Assembly: GCA_017442805.1 (NCBI GenBank)
Contig: JAFRZA010000034.1
Coordinates: 1 to 64,000, forward strand
Length of the DNA: 64,000 bases
Direction of reading: 5' to 3'
DNA from: Erysipelotrichaceae bacterium
GTDB taxonomy: Bacteria > Bacillota_I > Bacilli_A > Erysipelotrichales > Erysipelotrichaceae
In this document: positions 41,334 to 49,811 of the stretch, one piece after another
Layout: each line of letters begins with the position of its first letter
Numbering within the stretch: the stretch's first letter is position 1
The notes under the pieces: model-generated
What the model was told of the DNA's origin: nothing
What the model saw: the letters and a program-made list of their open reading frames with translations, nothing else
The model's database searches: none
Program-made: the position numbers and the translations under genes

Positions 41334-43799
41334 ATGAAAAAGCTTTTATCCATATTAATAGCTTTGTTCATCTGCTTTGGATCGGTAGTTACCGCTTTCG
41401 CTGCAGATAACGAGTTTGAAGTCAGTGGTTCCAAGACTGCTGACCCGACATTCCTTACCGGTGACGAAAGGGAGACTACCGTAACGCTGTCTCTGCCGTC
41501 AGCGGAATACCAGAATGAGATCGACATCGTTTTCTCAATGGACAGTTCAACTTCCGCGCAGAACAGTACTGTCTTTTTGGAAAGCGTTAACGAACTGTTT
41601 GACAGCATTCTGGAAAACAATCCGAATCTGAAACTGAAAGTCGGCGTCATCCGCTTCCGCGGACGCGCTCACGACGCGGTAAAGTACGTGTCTGACGGCG
41701 CTTACGAGGAACTGGTTGTCTACGACGACGATTCCAAGCAGTATATTGAAGCGGCTCTGAACATGACTGAAGATGAGATCAAGGCAGCTTTCGGCAGCGG
41801 CTCCAACACCCACGGCGGCATTGACATTGCCAACGAATGGCTGAAGGCTGATACGGAAGTTGACGACGACCACAAGTATCTGGTCCTGCTGACTGACGCC
41901 AAGACCTACATCTGGAACAACGATGACCATGAGCCTACCACCATTTATTCACAGTGGTACAGAAGCAACTCATATGCGATGCAGAACAGCGGCAAGCCGG
42001 CTTTGAACCAGATCGCGGGATATAACAAGTATGACTACGCCGTCGACGTTCTGGACCCCACCGGCAAGAGCAACGTCTATGTTTTCAAACCTGACACGTT
42101 AAACTCCGCCGGCAAGCCTGACTGGACAATTTCAGAAGCCTATCAGAAACTCTATGATTCAACTGATGAAGAACTTACAGGTGTTACCAAATGGGATCAG
42201 TACTGCAGATATGCCGATGACAAGACCACTCCGGATGGAAGCGTAGTAAAGCATAACGTTACCAACGGTGCTGACCTTTTCGGTTCAAACAGCGCAACCT
42301 ATGGAAACAGAAACGACTACAAGTTCTGGTTTGAATACACACCGAACGAAGCATGGGAAGGCGTGACCTATCTGGAAGCCAATCCGTTCCTGGTCACTGA
42401 GAATGCTGACGGAACCTATACATTCGATACCGAAAGCGTTAACCCGGACTACTATCTGTATCATGTCGACTGCCTGCAGAAGGGCATGTACAAGGCCGGA
42501 CATCTGTGGACGGAAGTTGGCGAAAAGTATCACTGCGCCGTCATCACCTATTCCGGAGGCAGTGTGAGCGGCGGTCTTGAACTCCGTGTTCCGTTCATTG
42601 AATGGCTGCATGAAAACACCGAATTCGCTGCCGACATCTCAACTTCATCACAGGTTGAGGCTCTCTTCGAGGGTATTGATAACGATATTCGCTACATGGT
42701 CTCCAAGGGCGTTGTAACCGACCAGATCACTGATGACTTCACTCTGAAGAACGACGACAATGAAAATGCCTTCAGAATGACTCTCAGCGGCGAATCTCTG
42801 CCGGTTACCTATGAAGACGGTAAGTGGTATTTCGGTACTGCTGACGATGAAGGCGTATATCCGTATGTTATCGAATATGATCCCGATACCAAGACCATTA
42901 CCTGGACGATCAATGTACCGGTCGAGAACTCAAATCCGGTTACCCTGTCCTATGATCTGATTCTCCGTGAAGATGCTGAATCCGCCATCTACCCGACTAA
43001 CGTATCCGCCGTTCTGGACTATGTATCCACTGACGGAAAATATGAAGGCGAGTACGAATTCCCGATTCCGGAAGTCGTATACATCAGACTGATCGACATC
43101 GATGTCGAAAAAGTCTGGGAAGATAATGATAACGAGGAAGGCGCACGTCCTGACAGTGTCACGGCCGTACTGCTTGCCGATGGCGAAGAACTCGACAGCC
43201 AGGATCTTTCCGAAGACAACGAATGGCATGTCACCTTCGAGGATCTGCCGGATAGCACCTATGAAGATGGTGAGTTCACCGAAATCACCTATACTCTCCA
43301 GGAAGTCGAAGTGCCTGATTACACCACTGAGATCACTGAGGAAGAGGAAAACTACTATGTCATCACCAATACCTTCGTTCCGAGACTCGTCAATATCACC
43401 ATCACAAAGGTCTGGGAAGACAACGAGAACGAAGCCGGAAAACGTCCTGACAGCGTTACCGTAACCCTGCTTGCTGACGGTGAGGAATATGAGAGCTACG
43501 AACTGAGTGATGAAAACGAATGGACGGTTACCCTTGAAGACATGCGTGAAGGCAACTATGTTGAAGGCGAATTCACCGCTATCGAATACACCGTTGAAGA
43601 GGACGAGGTAGAGGAATACGAAGCCGAAATCACTGATGACGGCGAGTACAACTTCACTGTTACCAACACCTATACTCCTCCGACACCTCCGACAGGCGGA
43701 CCGGAAACCATGGCATTAGGCCTGATGATGATGTCAACATCACTGACCGGTATGTACCAGGTTTACTTCACTGCCAAGCGCAGGAAGGAAGAAGAGTAA
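41334..43799 (+). CDS. Large surface adhesin-like protein: VWA domain, two Cna-B domains, TPPTGG tail
   Basis: An 821-residue cell-surface protein. Signal peptide 1-23 (AFA cleavage). A von Willebrand A domain from about 60 with MIDAS D70-S-S72-T-S74. A central beta-rich region, then two Cna-B domains (start VEKVWEDNDNEEGARPDS and ITKVWEDNENEAGKRPDS), each ending near an ITNTF/VTNTY strand. The C-terminus (residues 784-821) is TPPTGGPE, a hydrophobic run and KRRKEEE: the layout of a sortase substrate with T in place of L of LPxTG. VWA/Cna-B proteins are typical pilus tips or adhesins. I start at ATG 41334 after a GAGGGGGG site; the upstream TAGAAT (41283) is a likely -10. Confidence 0.88.
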   Translation: MKKLLSILIALFICFGSVVTAFAADNEFEVSGSKTADPTFLTGDERETTVTLSLPSAEYQNEIDIVFSMDSSTSAQNSTVFLESVNELFDSILENNPNLKLKVGVIRFRGRAHDAVKYVSDGAYEELVVYDDDSKQYIEAALNMTEDEIKAAFGSGSNTHGGIDIANEWLKADTEVDDDHKYLVLLTDAKTYIWNNDDHEPTTIYSQWYRSNSYAMQNSGKPALNQIAGYNKYDYAVDVLDPTGKSNVYVFKPDTLNSAGKPDWTISEAYQKLYDSTDEELTGVTKWDQYCRYADDKTTPDGSVVKHNVTNGADLFGSNSATYGNRNDYKFWFEYTPNEAWEGVTYLEANPFLVTENADGTYTFDTESVNPDYYLYHVDCLQKGMYKAGHLWTEVGEKYHCAVITYSGGSVSGGLELRVPFIEWLHENTEFAADISTSSQVEALFEGIDNDIRYMVSKGVVTDQITDDFTLKNDDNENAFRMTLSGESLPVTYEDGKWYFGTADDEGVYPYVIEYDPDTKTITWTINVPVENSNPVTLSYDLILREDAESAIYPTNVSAVLDYVSTDGKYEGEYEFPIPEVVYIRLIDIDVEKVWEDNDNEEGARPDSVTAVLLADGEELDSQDLSEDNEWHVTFEDLPDSTYEDGEFTEITYTLQEVEVPDYTTEITEEEENYYVITNTFVPRLVNITITKVWEDNENEAGKRPDSVTVTLLADGEEYESYELSDENEWTVTLEDMREGNYVEGEFTAIEYTVEEDEVEEYEAEITDDGEYNFTVTNTYTPPTPPTGGPETMALGLMMMSTSLTGMYQVYFTAKRRKEEE

Positions 43800-43819
43800 T
43801 CTGATTCACTGAAAAAGCC

Positions 43820-43852
43820 AAAGGCCCTCAGGCAATTGCCCGGGGGCCTTTC
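43820..43852 (+). terminator. Terminator after adhesin gene
   Basis: AAAGGCCC (43820-43827) pairs with GGGCCTTT (43844-43851), with an inner GGC/GCC pairing; TCTC follows. Confidence 0.72.
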
Positions 43853-43873
43853 TCATGGGCAGGTGCGATTGTG

Positions 43874-43902
43874 TTGCACGTAAATATCGGTTATGTTAGA
43901 AT
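43874..43902 (+). promoter_or_regulatory. Promoter of structured RNA upstream of DUF3800
   Basis: TTGCAC (43874-43879), a 17-base spacer and TAGAAT (43897-43902) with an upstream TGT. Transcription should begin near 43909, about 115 bases before the DUF3800 start codon. Confidence 0.7.
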
Positions 43903-43908
43903 ACAAAT

Positions 43909-44008
43909 GCAGGTAGAAATACGCTGTCTACTCGGGTGTCCTGAGCGTTTGCTTAAGCGCTATCGAATAGCGTCAGTCCCGGGGACCACCGAATGGTGGT
44001 TTTTTCTT
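43909..44008 (+). ncRNA. Candidate structured RNA associated with DUF3800
   Basis: About 100 bases between promoter and terminator fold into three compact hairpins: CTCGGG-TGT-CCTGAG (43931-43945), CGCTAT-CGA-ATAGCG (43958-43972) and the terminator ACCACC-GAAT-GGTGGT. Other pairings exclude these: ACGCT (43921) with AGCGT at 43944 or 43969, and TCGGG (43932) with CCCGG (43978). DUF3800-linked RNA motifs have been described computationally as a group; I cannot say which motif, if any, this matches. It may be a separate small RNA or a leader that controls DUF3800 by termination. Confidence 0.6.
43985..44008 (+). terminator. Terminator directly before DUF3800 gene
   Basis: ACCACC-GAAT-GGTGGT with a T-run (44000-44005, then CTT), only 15 bases before the start codon at 44023. 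No second promoter is visible, so the gene depends on read-through. Confidence 0.85.
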
Positions 44009-44022
44009 ATAAGGTGGCTTGT

Positions 44023-44781
44023 ATGAATTTATACATCTACTCAGATGAATCAGGGGTGTTCGATAAGGTCCATTATGACTATTTTGTCTTTGCCGGCATC
44101 ATCATCGCCGGAAACGAGGACAAGGACATGTGGAGCCGGAAATACGCGGCGGCGGAAAGAAGCATAAATGTCGGCGGCAAGTACGGCAACCGCGAACTGA
44201 AGGCCTCAAAGATATCGGTCAAGGACAAGAACAAGCTTTTCCGTTCACTTAACCAGTGCCATAAGTTTGCCGTTGTCATTCACCAGGATGAACTGATGGA
44301 CAAGCTGTATGAGATCAAGAAGGAGAAGCAGCGCTATCTTGACTACGTCTACAAGATGATCGTCGAAGAAGCCATCTACGATCTGTCCGACCGCGGGATC
44401 ATCGACATCAACGACATTGAGAGGATCATCTTCAACGTTGACGAACACGCCACCGCCACCAACGGCCAGTATGAACTGCATGAGACCCTGGAAAGGGAGT
44501 TCATACTGGGAACCTTCAACTATGATTACACCCGCTACTATCCGCCGATTCTGCCCAAGGGCAAGGTCACCGAGGTGAACTGGTGCAACAGCGCCAACAA
44601 GCTGCTGATCCGGGCAGCGGATATCATTGCCAATAAAGTGAACTTCTGCTGCGTCAACGACAAGCTTGACGGTCTGGAGAAAACGATGAACTTCTATCTC
44701 GTACAGACACCGCGAACGGCAACTCAGGTCGTTGTTCAGTACGAGGAGGAGATCAATGAACATATCGGGGAGGAGGAATAG
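44023..44781 (+). CDS. DUF3800 family protein
   Basis: A 252-residue protein. IYSDESG (5-11) is the family signature; acidic residues recur in FNVDEHATATNGQYEL and in LLIRAADIIANKV near the C-terminus, consistent with the RNase H-like, possibly nuclease, fold proposed for DUF3800. It has no membrane segment. AAGGTGG lies 6 bases before ATG 44023; an in-frame ATG at 43993 lies inside the terminator stem and is rejected. The TSCPD gene follows after two bases. Biological role unknown; members often occur in accessory DNA. Confidence 0.88.
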   Translation: MNLYIYSDESGVFDKVHYDYFVFAGIIIAGNEDKDMWSRKYAAAERSINVGGKYGNRELKASKISVKDKNKLFRSLNQCHKFAVVIHQDELMDKLYEIKKEKQRYLDYVYKMIVEEAIYDLSDRGIIDINDIERIIFNVDEHATATNGQYELHETLEREFILGTFNYDYTRYYPPILPKGKVTEVNWCNSANKLLIRAADIIANKVNFCCVNDKLDGLEKTMNFYLVQTPRTATQVVVQYEEEINEHIGEEE

Positions 44782-44783
44782 AA

Positions 44784-45041
44784 ATGGAATTCATCTATAA
44801 ACCGCACGGCGTCTGCTCAACAAAGATGACCTTTGAGATCGACGGCGAAACGATCAGGGGTCTGACGGTCGAAAACGGCTGCAACGGCAATCTGAAAGGC
44901 ATAGCCAAGCTGATCAGCGGCCGGTCAGTCGATGAGGTGATCGAGGCCCTTAAGGGAACGACCTGCGGATACAAGAACACCAGCTGTCCCGATCAGATCG
45001 CCAGGGCTCTGGAAGCTTACCGGCAGACGCTTCAGAAATGA
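44784..45041 (+). CDS. TSCPD-domain protein
   Basis: An 85-residue protein. YKPHGVCSTKMTFEIDG, VENGCNGNLKGIAKLISG and CGYKNTSCPDQIARAL form the TSCPD domain (TIGR03905 type), also found at the end of some ribonucleotide reductases. Four conserved Cys (10, 33, 61, 67) may bind metal. GAGGAGG from the end of the DUF3800 gene serves as its ribosome site, two bases separating the genes. The pairing links a putative nuclease-like protein with a possible nucleotide- or metal-binding domain; no function known. Confidence 0.87.
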   Translation: MEFIYKPHGVCSTKMTFEIDGETIRGLTVENGCNGNLKGIAKLISGRSVDEVIEALKGTTCGYKNTSCPDQIARALEAYRQTLQK

Positions 45042-45098
45042 TGCAAACACACTGAAGTGTAAAAAACGTAAAAAACGCTGATAAAAATGCATTAGTTG

Positions 45099-45127
45099 TT
45101 TTGAAAAATCTCATATTGATATAGAAT
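45099..45127 (+). promoter_or_regulatory. Promoter of second TPPTGG surface protein
   Basis: TTTTGA (45099-45104), a 17-base spacer and TAGAAT (45122-45127), in an A/T-rich intergenic stretch. Confidence 0.5.
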
Positions 45128-45162
45128 AGATGTATAAGAAACTTAATCAGAGGGTATATGAT

Positions 45163-46218
45163 ATGAAAAAAAGACTTACCGTATTAATCGTTCTGCTTTT
45201 CTGCCTCAGCACATTCGTCACGGTTTTCGCCAAGGAAGCATCCACGTCAATGACAGGCGACAAGGTCGAACTGAATGACCTGGACAATCAGGTCGAGATC
45301 ACCTTCTCACTGCCGGCTGAAGATTACACCGGCCGGGAGGATTATGTCATCGGTTTCGGCGTCTTTACGGACCAGATCTCCGAATATCTGGATTTCGTAT
45401 ATGACGCATACGGAGATCACATTGCCTTTGAATTCTACTTTGCCGGCGAGAAGCAGGAAGTGACATATGATGAGGAAGATAATTACTGGTATCTGGGCGA
45501 GATGGTACCGTATGAGAATGATGACGGCGAGATTGAATACGCCTATGAGTATGCCGCAACCTATGATGAGGAAAGCCGGCAGATGGCTCTGATCATCGCA
45601 GTTCCCGTCATAAGCTCGGAGCCGATCCAGTTGAAATATAAGCTGGAATGGAACATGACCGGACCGAACGATGAACTTGTTGACACCAGTGATGCCGCTC
45701 TCCTGTACTACATACCGGTTGATTACGAAACCAAAACTGCGGAAGAGATACATGTAACTGAAGCACCGCTTGTTAAGAAGGAGGCGCCGGTTCTCAAGGA
45801 AGAAGCTCCGGAGGAAGACGGTGACATTGAGGACATGTTTGACACGATGGAACTTGTTTCTCCTCAGGTAAGGTTCACGCAGATGGCAACCGTTACGTTT
45901 GATCTCAACGGTCATGGCAAGGAAGCAATCGATGATCAGAAGGTCATGCCCGGTGAAACCGCTCAGGCTCCGGCAGACCCGACTGATGATGAATATACCT
46001 TTGACGGCTGGTATACCGAAGCAAAGTGCAAGAATCTTTATGATTTCTCCACTCCGGTTACCGAAGACATTACTCTGTACGCCAAGTGGGTGCCGCAGAC
46101 ACCGCCGACAGGCGGTCCGGAGACCTTGATGCTCGGCATTCTGATGATGTCAACATCGCTCAGCGGAATGACGCAAATCTATTTCGCGGACAAACGCAGA
46201 AAAGAAGAAGAGCAGTAA
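45163..46218 (+). CDS. Surface protein with InlB-type repeat and TPPTGG tail
   Basis: A 351-residue exported protein. Signal peptide 1-24 (VTVFA cleavage); an acidic beta-rich domain (about 25-200); a Glu/Pro-rich linker (EAPLVKKEAPVLKEEAPEED); one InlB B-repeat/Flg_new type module (about 245-310; VTFDLNGHGKEA ... DFSTPVTEDITLYAKW); then TPPTGGPET (from 313), a hydrophobic run and KRRKEEEQ. The tail is 29/38 identical by eye to that of the adhesin at 41334. AGAGGG precedes ATG 45163. Likely wall-anchored by the same sorting enzyme. Confidence 0.85.
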   Translation: MKKRLTVLIVLLFCLSTFVTVFAKEASTSMTGDKVELNDLDNQVEITFSLPAEDYTGREDYVIGFGVFTDQISEYLDFVYDAYGDHIAFEFYFAGEKQEVTYDEEDNYWYLGEMVPYENDDGEIEYAYEYAATYDEESRQMALIIAVPVISSEPIQLKYKLEWNMTGPNDELVDTSDAALLYYIPVDYETKTAEEIHVTEAPLVKKEAPVLKEEAPEEDGDIEDMFDTMELVSPQVRFTQMATVTFDLNGHGKEAIDDQKVMPGETAQAPADPTDDEYTFDGWYTEAKCKNLYDFSTPVTEDITLYAKWVPQTPPTGGPETLMLGILMMSTSLSGMTQIYFADKRRKEEEQ

Positions 46219-46230
46219 GATTATAGAATG

Positions 46231-46262
46231 ATGGTTCTCGGCGGTGCTGAGAACCATTTATT
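46231..46262 (+). terminator. Terminator after surface protein gene
   Basis: ATGGTTCTC (46231-46239) pairs with GAGAACCAT (46249-46257), inner GGC/GCT; TTATT follows. Confidence 0.72.
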
Positions 46263-46350
46263 ATGCGCTGACGGTCCGGCACTGTCCGATGGCAAAAGAG
46301 CGGATAATGTAGTAGAATATAATTAAAGTAATAAGGAAGGGAGGAGCGGC

Positions 46351-47868
46351 ATGAAGAAAAGGACCTACGCGGCCATCGATCTGAAGTCTTTCTACGCCTC
46401 GGTGGAATGCGTCATGCGCGACCTGGACCCCCTTTCTGTCAACCTGGTCGTTGCCGATGCCTCATTGACGGCCAAGACGATCTGTCTGGCTGTTTCTCCC
46501 GCCCTCAAGCAGTACGGTCTTTCCGGCCGCAGCCGGCTGTATGAGGTAGTCGCCAAGGTCGACCGTCTGAACGAGGAAAGAAGGCGGAAGCTGAAAAACG
46601 GCGAATTCGCCGGTTCATCCTGCGACGACAATGAGCTGAAGGCTCATCCCGAACTGTCCATTAACTATGTGATCGCCACTCCGCGGATGGCGCTATACAT
46701 GGAATACTCAACAAAAATATACGAGATCTATCTGAAATACTTTGCGGCGGAAGACATCCACGTCTATTCCATTGACGAGGTATTCATCGATCTCACGAGT
46801 TATCTGAAGACCTATGAAATGGACGCCGAGACGCTGATCCGGAAGGTCATCAGTGACGTACTGGCACAGACCGGCATTACCGCGACAGCCGGCATCGGCG
46901 AGAATATGTATCTCTGCAAGGTAGCCATGGACATCGTGGCCAAGCACATGCCACCTGATGAAAACGGCGTCAGGATCGCCGTGTTGGACGAGATGAGTTA
47001 CCGCCGCACCCTCTGGAACCATCAGCCGCTCACTGATTTCTGGCGGGTGGGCCGCGGCTATCAGCGGAAACTGGAAGATGTCGGCATCCATACGATGGGC
47101 GACATCGCCCGCTGCTCACTGGGTAAACCGGACGATTTCTACAACGAGGATCTGCTCTATAAGATGTTCGGCGTCGCTGCCGAACTTCTGATCGACCACG
47201 CCTGGGGCTATGAACCGGCAACGATCGCCGACATCAAGGCCTATAGGCCGCAATCCAATTCCCTGAGCGTCGGCCAGGTGCTTCACCATCCCTACGATTA
47301 CCGCCATACCCTGATCATCATCAAGGAAATGGCGGAAAACCTTTCCTTCCAGCTTTTGGAACGCCGGCTGGTAACCGATGAGATCGTATTGACCGTGGGC
47401 TATGACATTGAGAATCTGCGGCAGGAAAACCTGGAAGCCAGCGGCTATCAGGGTGATGTCGTTACCGACTTCTACGGCCGTCAGGTACCAAAGGCGGCAC
47501 ATGGCAGCATTTCCCTGCCCCTGCCGACATCTTCGACATCGCTGATCATGGAATATTCCGTAAAGCTTTTTGAACGCATCATCAACCGCAGGCTGCTTAC
47601 TCGCCGGATCACCATCGCGGCGATGAATGCCGTAAGCGAGGACAGCGTTGAAAAGAAAGTGAACTATGATCAGCTTGACCTCTTCTCCCAGCCGCAGGAG
47701 CAGCCGCCAGCCGATGCAAAGCAGCTGGAAAGGGAAAAGAAGATCCAGAATACCATCATGAAGATCAGAAACCGTTACGGCAAGAATTCCCTGATCCATC
47801 CGTCCGATCTGCAGGATCAGGCCACGACGATCGAACGCAATTCCTCGATCGGAGGTCATAAGGCATGA
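46351..47868 (+). CDS. Y-family DNA polymerase (UvrX/UmuC-like)
   Basis: A 505-residue polymerase. IDLKSFYASVECV carries the first metal Asp; VYSIDEVFIDLTSY gives Asp-Glu of the second site; GIGENMYLCKVAMDI and VGIHTMGDIARC follow. Near the C-terminus YDQLDLF is a beta-clamp motif. Compared with the enzyme at 1580 it has a longer finger region and the UvrX-type sequence often named a UV-damage repair protein. The next gene, YolD-like, overlaps its stop (ATGA). This pairing is common in Bacillota and their plasmids or phages. GGGAGG ribosome site. Confidence 0.93.
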   Translation: MKKRTYAAIDLKSFYASVECVMRDLDPLSVNLVVADASLTAKTICLAVSPALKQYGLSGRSRLYEVVAKVDRLNEERRRKLKNGEFAGSSCDDNELKAHPELSINYVIATPRMALYMEYSTKIYEIYLKYFAAEDIHVYSIDEVFIDLTSYLKTYEMDAETLIRKVISDVLAQTGITATAGIGENMYLCKVAMDIVAKHMPPDENGVRIAVLDEMSYRRTLWNHQPLTDFWRVGRGYQRKLEDVGIHTMGDIARCSLGKPDDFYNEDLLYKMFGVAAELLIDHAWGYEPATIADIKAYRPQSNSLSVGQVLHHPYDYRHTLIIIKEMAENLSFQLLERRLVTDEIVLTVGYDIENLRQENLEASGYQGDVVTDFYGRQVPKAAHGSISLPLPTSSTSLIMEYSVKLFERIINRRLLTRRITIAAMNAVSEDSVEKKVNYDQLDLFSQPQEQPPADAKQLEREKKIQNTIMKIRNRYGKNSLIHPSDLQDQATTIERNSSIGGHKA

Positions 47869-48308
47869 AGAAAAACTATGATGACATCATTGATCTGCCG
47901 CATCACGTTTCCGACCACCACCCTCAGATGTCCCGGCAGGACCGGGCAGCGCAGTTCTCGCCCTTCGCGGCTCTGACCGGCTATGAACAGGCGGTAGAGG
48001 AAACCGCCCGCCGGGTTGACGAGAAGCTGGAAGTCGGCGAAGAGAGGGCTCAGCGCATCAACGAAGGACTGAATTACCTCAAGAACACCGTTCACTCGCT
48101 GCCTGCGGCGGAGATCACCTATTTTCTGAAGGATGAGCGCAAGCAGGGCGGAAAATACCTGAAGAAAGTCCTCAGGATCGCCAAGGTGGATGAATACCGG
48201 AGAATGATCGTCGATACCCAGGGGCTGAAGATCAGCTTTGACGACATTTATAAGATCGAAAGGCCTTCGCAAATTCCTTCGGAAGAGCCCTGGGAAACGA
48301 CTCTATGA
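47865..48308 (+). CDS. YolD-like protein
   Basis: A 147-residue soluble protein with YDDIIDLPHHVS..HPQMSRQDRAAQFSPFAALTGYE, the conserved N-terminal region of YolD-like proteins paired with Y-family polymerases. The C-terminal half is a beta pattern (GKYLKKVLRIAKVDEYRRMI). The ATG overlaps the polymerase stop by four bases, so both are translated together. The YolD role is thought to be UmuD-like assistance of the polymerase; not shown here. Confidence 0.85.
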   Translation: MKKNYDDIIDLPHHVSDHHPQMSRQDRAAQFSPFAALTGYEQAVEETARRVDEKLEVGEERAQRINEGLNYLKNTVHSLPAAEITYFLKDERKQGGKYLKKVLRIAKVDEYRRMIVDTQGLKISFDDIYKIERPSQIPSEEPWETTL

Positions 48309-48365
48309 AGCATAGGGTGACTTGAAAGCCTTTATGAAGTACAACTTTTTCAGGAGGTCAGTTTC

Positions 48366-49355
48366 ATGAACAGAGAAAAAACTGGAAAACTGATAGCACA
48401 GCTGCGCAGGGAGAAGAACCTCTCCCAGGCGCAGCTGGCGGAAATGATCTATGTGTCTGATAAGGCGGTCTCCCGCTGGGAAACGGGAAGGGGATTCCCC
48501 GACATCGGCTGTCTGGAAGCCCTGGCTTTATGCCTGGATGTCAGCGAAGCGGAACTGATAAGAGGAGAAAGGATCGAAGAATCGATCAGCAGGCAGCAGC
48601 TCAGGGACATCTCTTCGGAAAGCCTGGCGCTGACGAAGGATTACGTCAACCGGCATACCCTTATCGGCATTCTGAGCGGATTCATGCTGGGGCTGATCAT
48701 TCTGGCTCTGGTGGTGATCCATCTCAACAGCCCGATGTATCTGAAATATGATGAAAGCCTGCTTAAGATAGAACAGCTGGCTGACGGAAGGCTGATTGCC
48801 GTGCTTGACGGCTCGCTGGCCGGCTGCGATGCTGACATGGTGACCAATCAGGAGAGCGGCCGCAGGGAGATGTTCATCAGCTGTTATCAGACAGCCCTTA
48901 ACGGTCTTAAGAAGCAGGGAAGCGAAAGGATCGTCATGCTGGGTGAAAGCAGCGCGATCGATGACGTTTACTACTATCCCGGTGAGGATTTCGACCAGCT
49001 GCTTTTCAGCAGTGACGGCCGGACGAATGAAAGCTATTCCGTGATGACCCTGCCCAGGATGATCTACGGCTACTGGCTGGTGATCGGCATGGTGATCAGC
49101 ACGGTGGGAGTGATCAGCTGCCTGTTACTCAGAAAAAAACGCTTCATCACCACGCTGATGAAGATGGTTGCACTGCCTTTGGCTTTCACGCTGGCCATAC
49201 CGCTGACACTGGCCGGTCACTTCGATGAAGTCTACAACGCGCTTTATTACTTCAGCGGTATTCTGATCGTCGCTCTGGCGATCTGGGGCCTGCTGTGGCT
49301 GCTGATTGAGCGGTACGCGGAAGCGCGGAAGAGCAGAAACAGGGAAACAGTGTAA
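48366..49355 (+). CDS. Membrane-bound XRE regulator
   Basis: A 329-residue protein. Residues 8-62 are an XRE helix-turn-helix (LSQAQLAEMIYVSDKAVSRWETGRGFPD). A first membrane segment (about 99-118) leads to an external beta domain of about 120 residues (YDESLLKIEQLADGRLIAVL). Three more hydrophobic segments lie near 239-257, 270-286 and 291-313. A DNA-binding domain fixed to the membrane suggests signal sensing outside or in the membrane. AGGAGG site; followed by a strong terminator. Confidence 0.85.
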   Translation: MNREKTGKLIAQLRREKNLSQAQLAEMIYVSDKAVSRWETGRGFPDIGCLEALALCLDVSEAELIRGERIEESISRQQLRDISSESLALTKDYVNRHTLIGILSGFMLGLIILALVVIHLNSPMYLKYDESLLKIEQLADGRLIAVLDGSLAGCDADMVTNQESGRREMFISCYQTALNGLKKQGSERIVMLGESSAIDDVYYYPGEDFDQLLFSSDGRTNESYSVMTLPRMIYGYWLVIGMVISTVGVISCLLLRKKRFITTLMKMVALPLAFTLAIPLTLAGHFDEVYNALYYFSGILIVALAIWGLLWLLIERYAEARKSRNRETV

Positions 49356-49356
49356 C

Positions 49357-49383
49357 AAATGTCCGGATTTATCCGGACATTTT
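49357..49383 (+). terminator. Terminator after membrane XRE gene
   Basis: AAATGTCCGGA-TTTA-TCCGGACATTT followed by T-rich sequence. Confidence 0.85.
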
Positions 49384-49419
49384 AATTACCTGTCCAGGCG
49401 GACCTGAAAAGTGCGAATG

Positions 49420-49453
49420 TGATATAATGTTCCGGGTTCAAGTACAGCTTGAA
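49420..49453 (+). promoter_or_regulatory. Promoter and leader dyad of XRE-HD operon
   Basis: Extended -10 TGA-TATAAT (box 49423-49428), then TTCAAG-TACAG-CTTGAA (49437-49453) at the expected transcription start. This could be an operator or 5' hairpin. The rest of the roughly 100-base leader shows nothing clear. Confidence 0.45.
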
Positions 49454-49535
49454 ATCGTGGCTGCAGTTTCAACTTCTCCTCGCTGAACAGAAAGCCGGCA
49501 GTTTATTAGAATGATGATGCGGGGAGGAAAGAGAA

Positions 49536-49811
49536 ATGAAAAAAGGAAAGACCACATACTACTATATCAATGACAGGGATCTGGTGGCCAAGTCAGTCGG
49601 CAGCCGCCATTACATATTCCGCAGCTCCGGCTGGCGTCTGGACAGAAGCTTCATCGTCAGCGACCGTCTCTGCGGATATGATTCTTCCGAACCGTCCGGT
49701 TCGCCATACGGCTTCGGCAGCACCGACATGCTGGACAGAATCGACGAGATAACCAGGGAAGAAGCGATGAAGATCATTGAAGAGCAGAAGAATAAGAAGG
49801 AGGAATGGTAA
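49536..49811 (+). CDS. Small protein, unknown
   Basis: A 91-residue protein with a basic, Tyr-rich start (KGKTTYYYINDRDLV), a Ser/Gly/Pro-rich middle (YDSSEPSGSPYGFGS) and a charged C-terminal helix (DEITREEAMKIIEEQKNKK). GGGGAGG precedes it. The stop directly abuts the XRE-HD gene, so the two are strictly coupled. No family recognised; a toxin or adaptor paired with the next gene is possible but unsupported. Confidence 0.7.
   Translation: MKKGKTTYYYINDRDLVAKSVGSRHYIFRSSGWRLDRSFIVSDRLCGYDSSEPSGSPYGFGSTDMLDRIDEITREEAMKIIEEQKNKKEEW

Noticed and set aside
43909..44008. CRISPR or tRNA-like interpretation of the RNA before DUF3800
   Set aside because: No repeated units, no cloverleaf or CCA end; only three unequal hairpins and a terminator.
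43800..45060. DUF3800-TSCPD region as a recent mobile insertion
   Set aside because: No flanking direct repeats, transposase or integrase seen; codon use resembles its neighbours.
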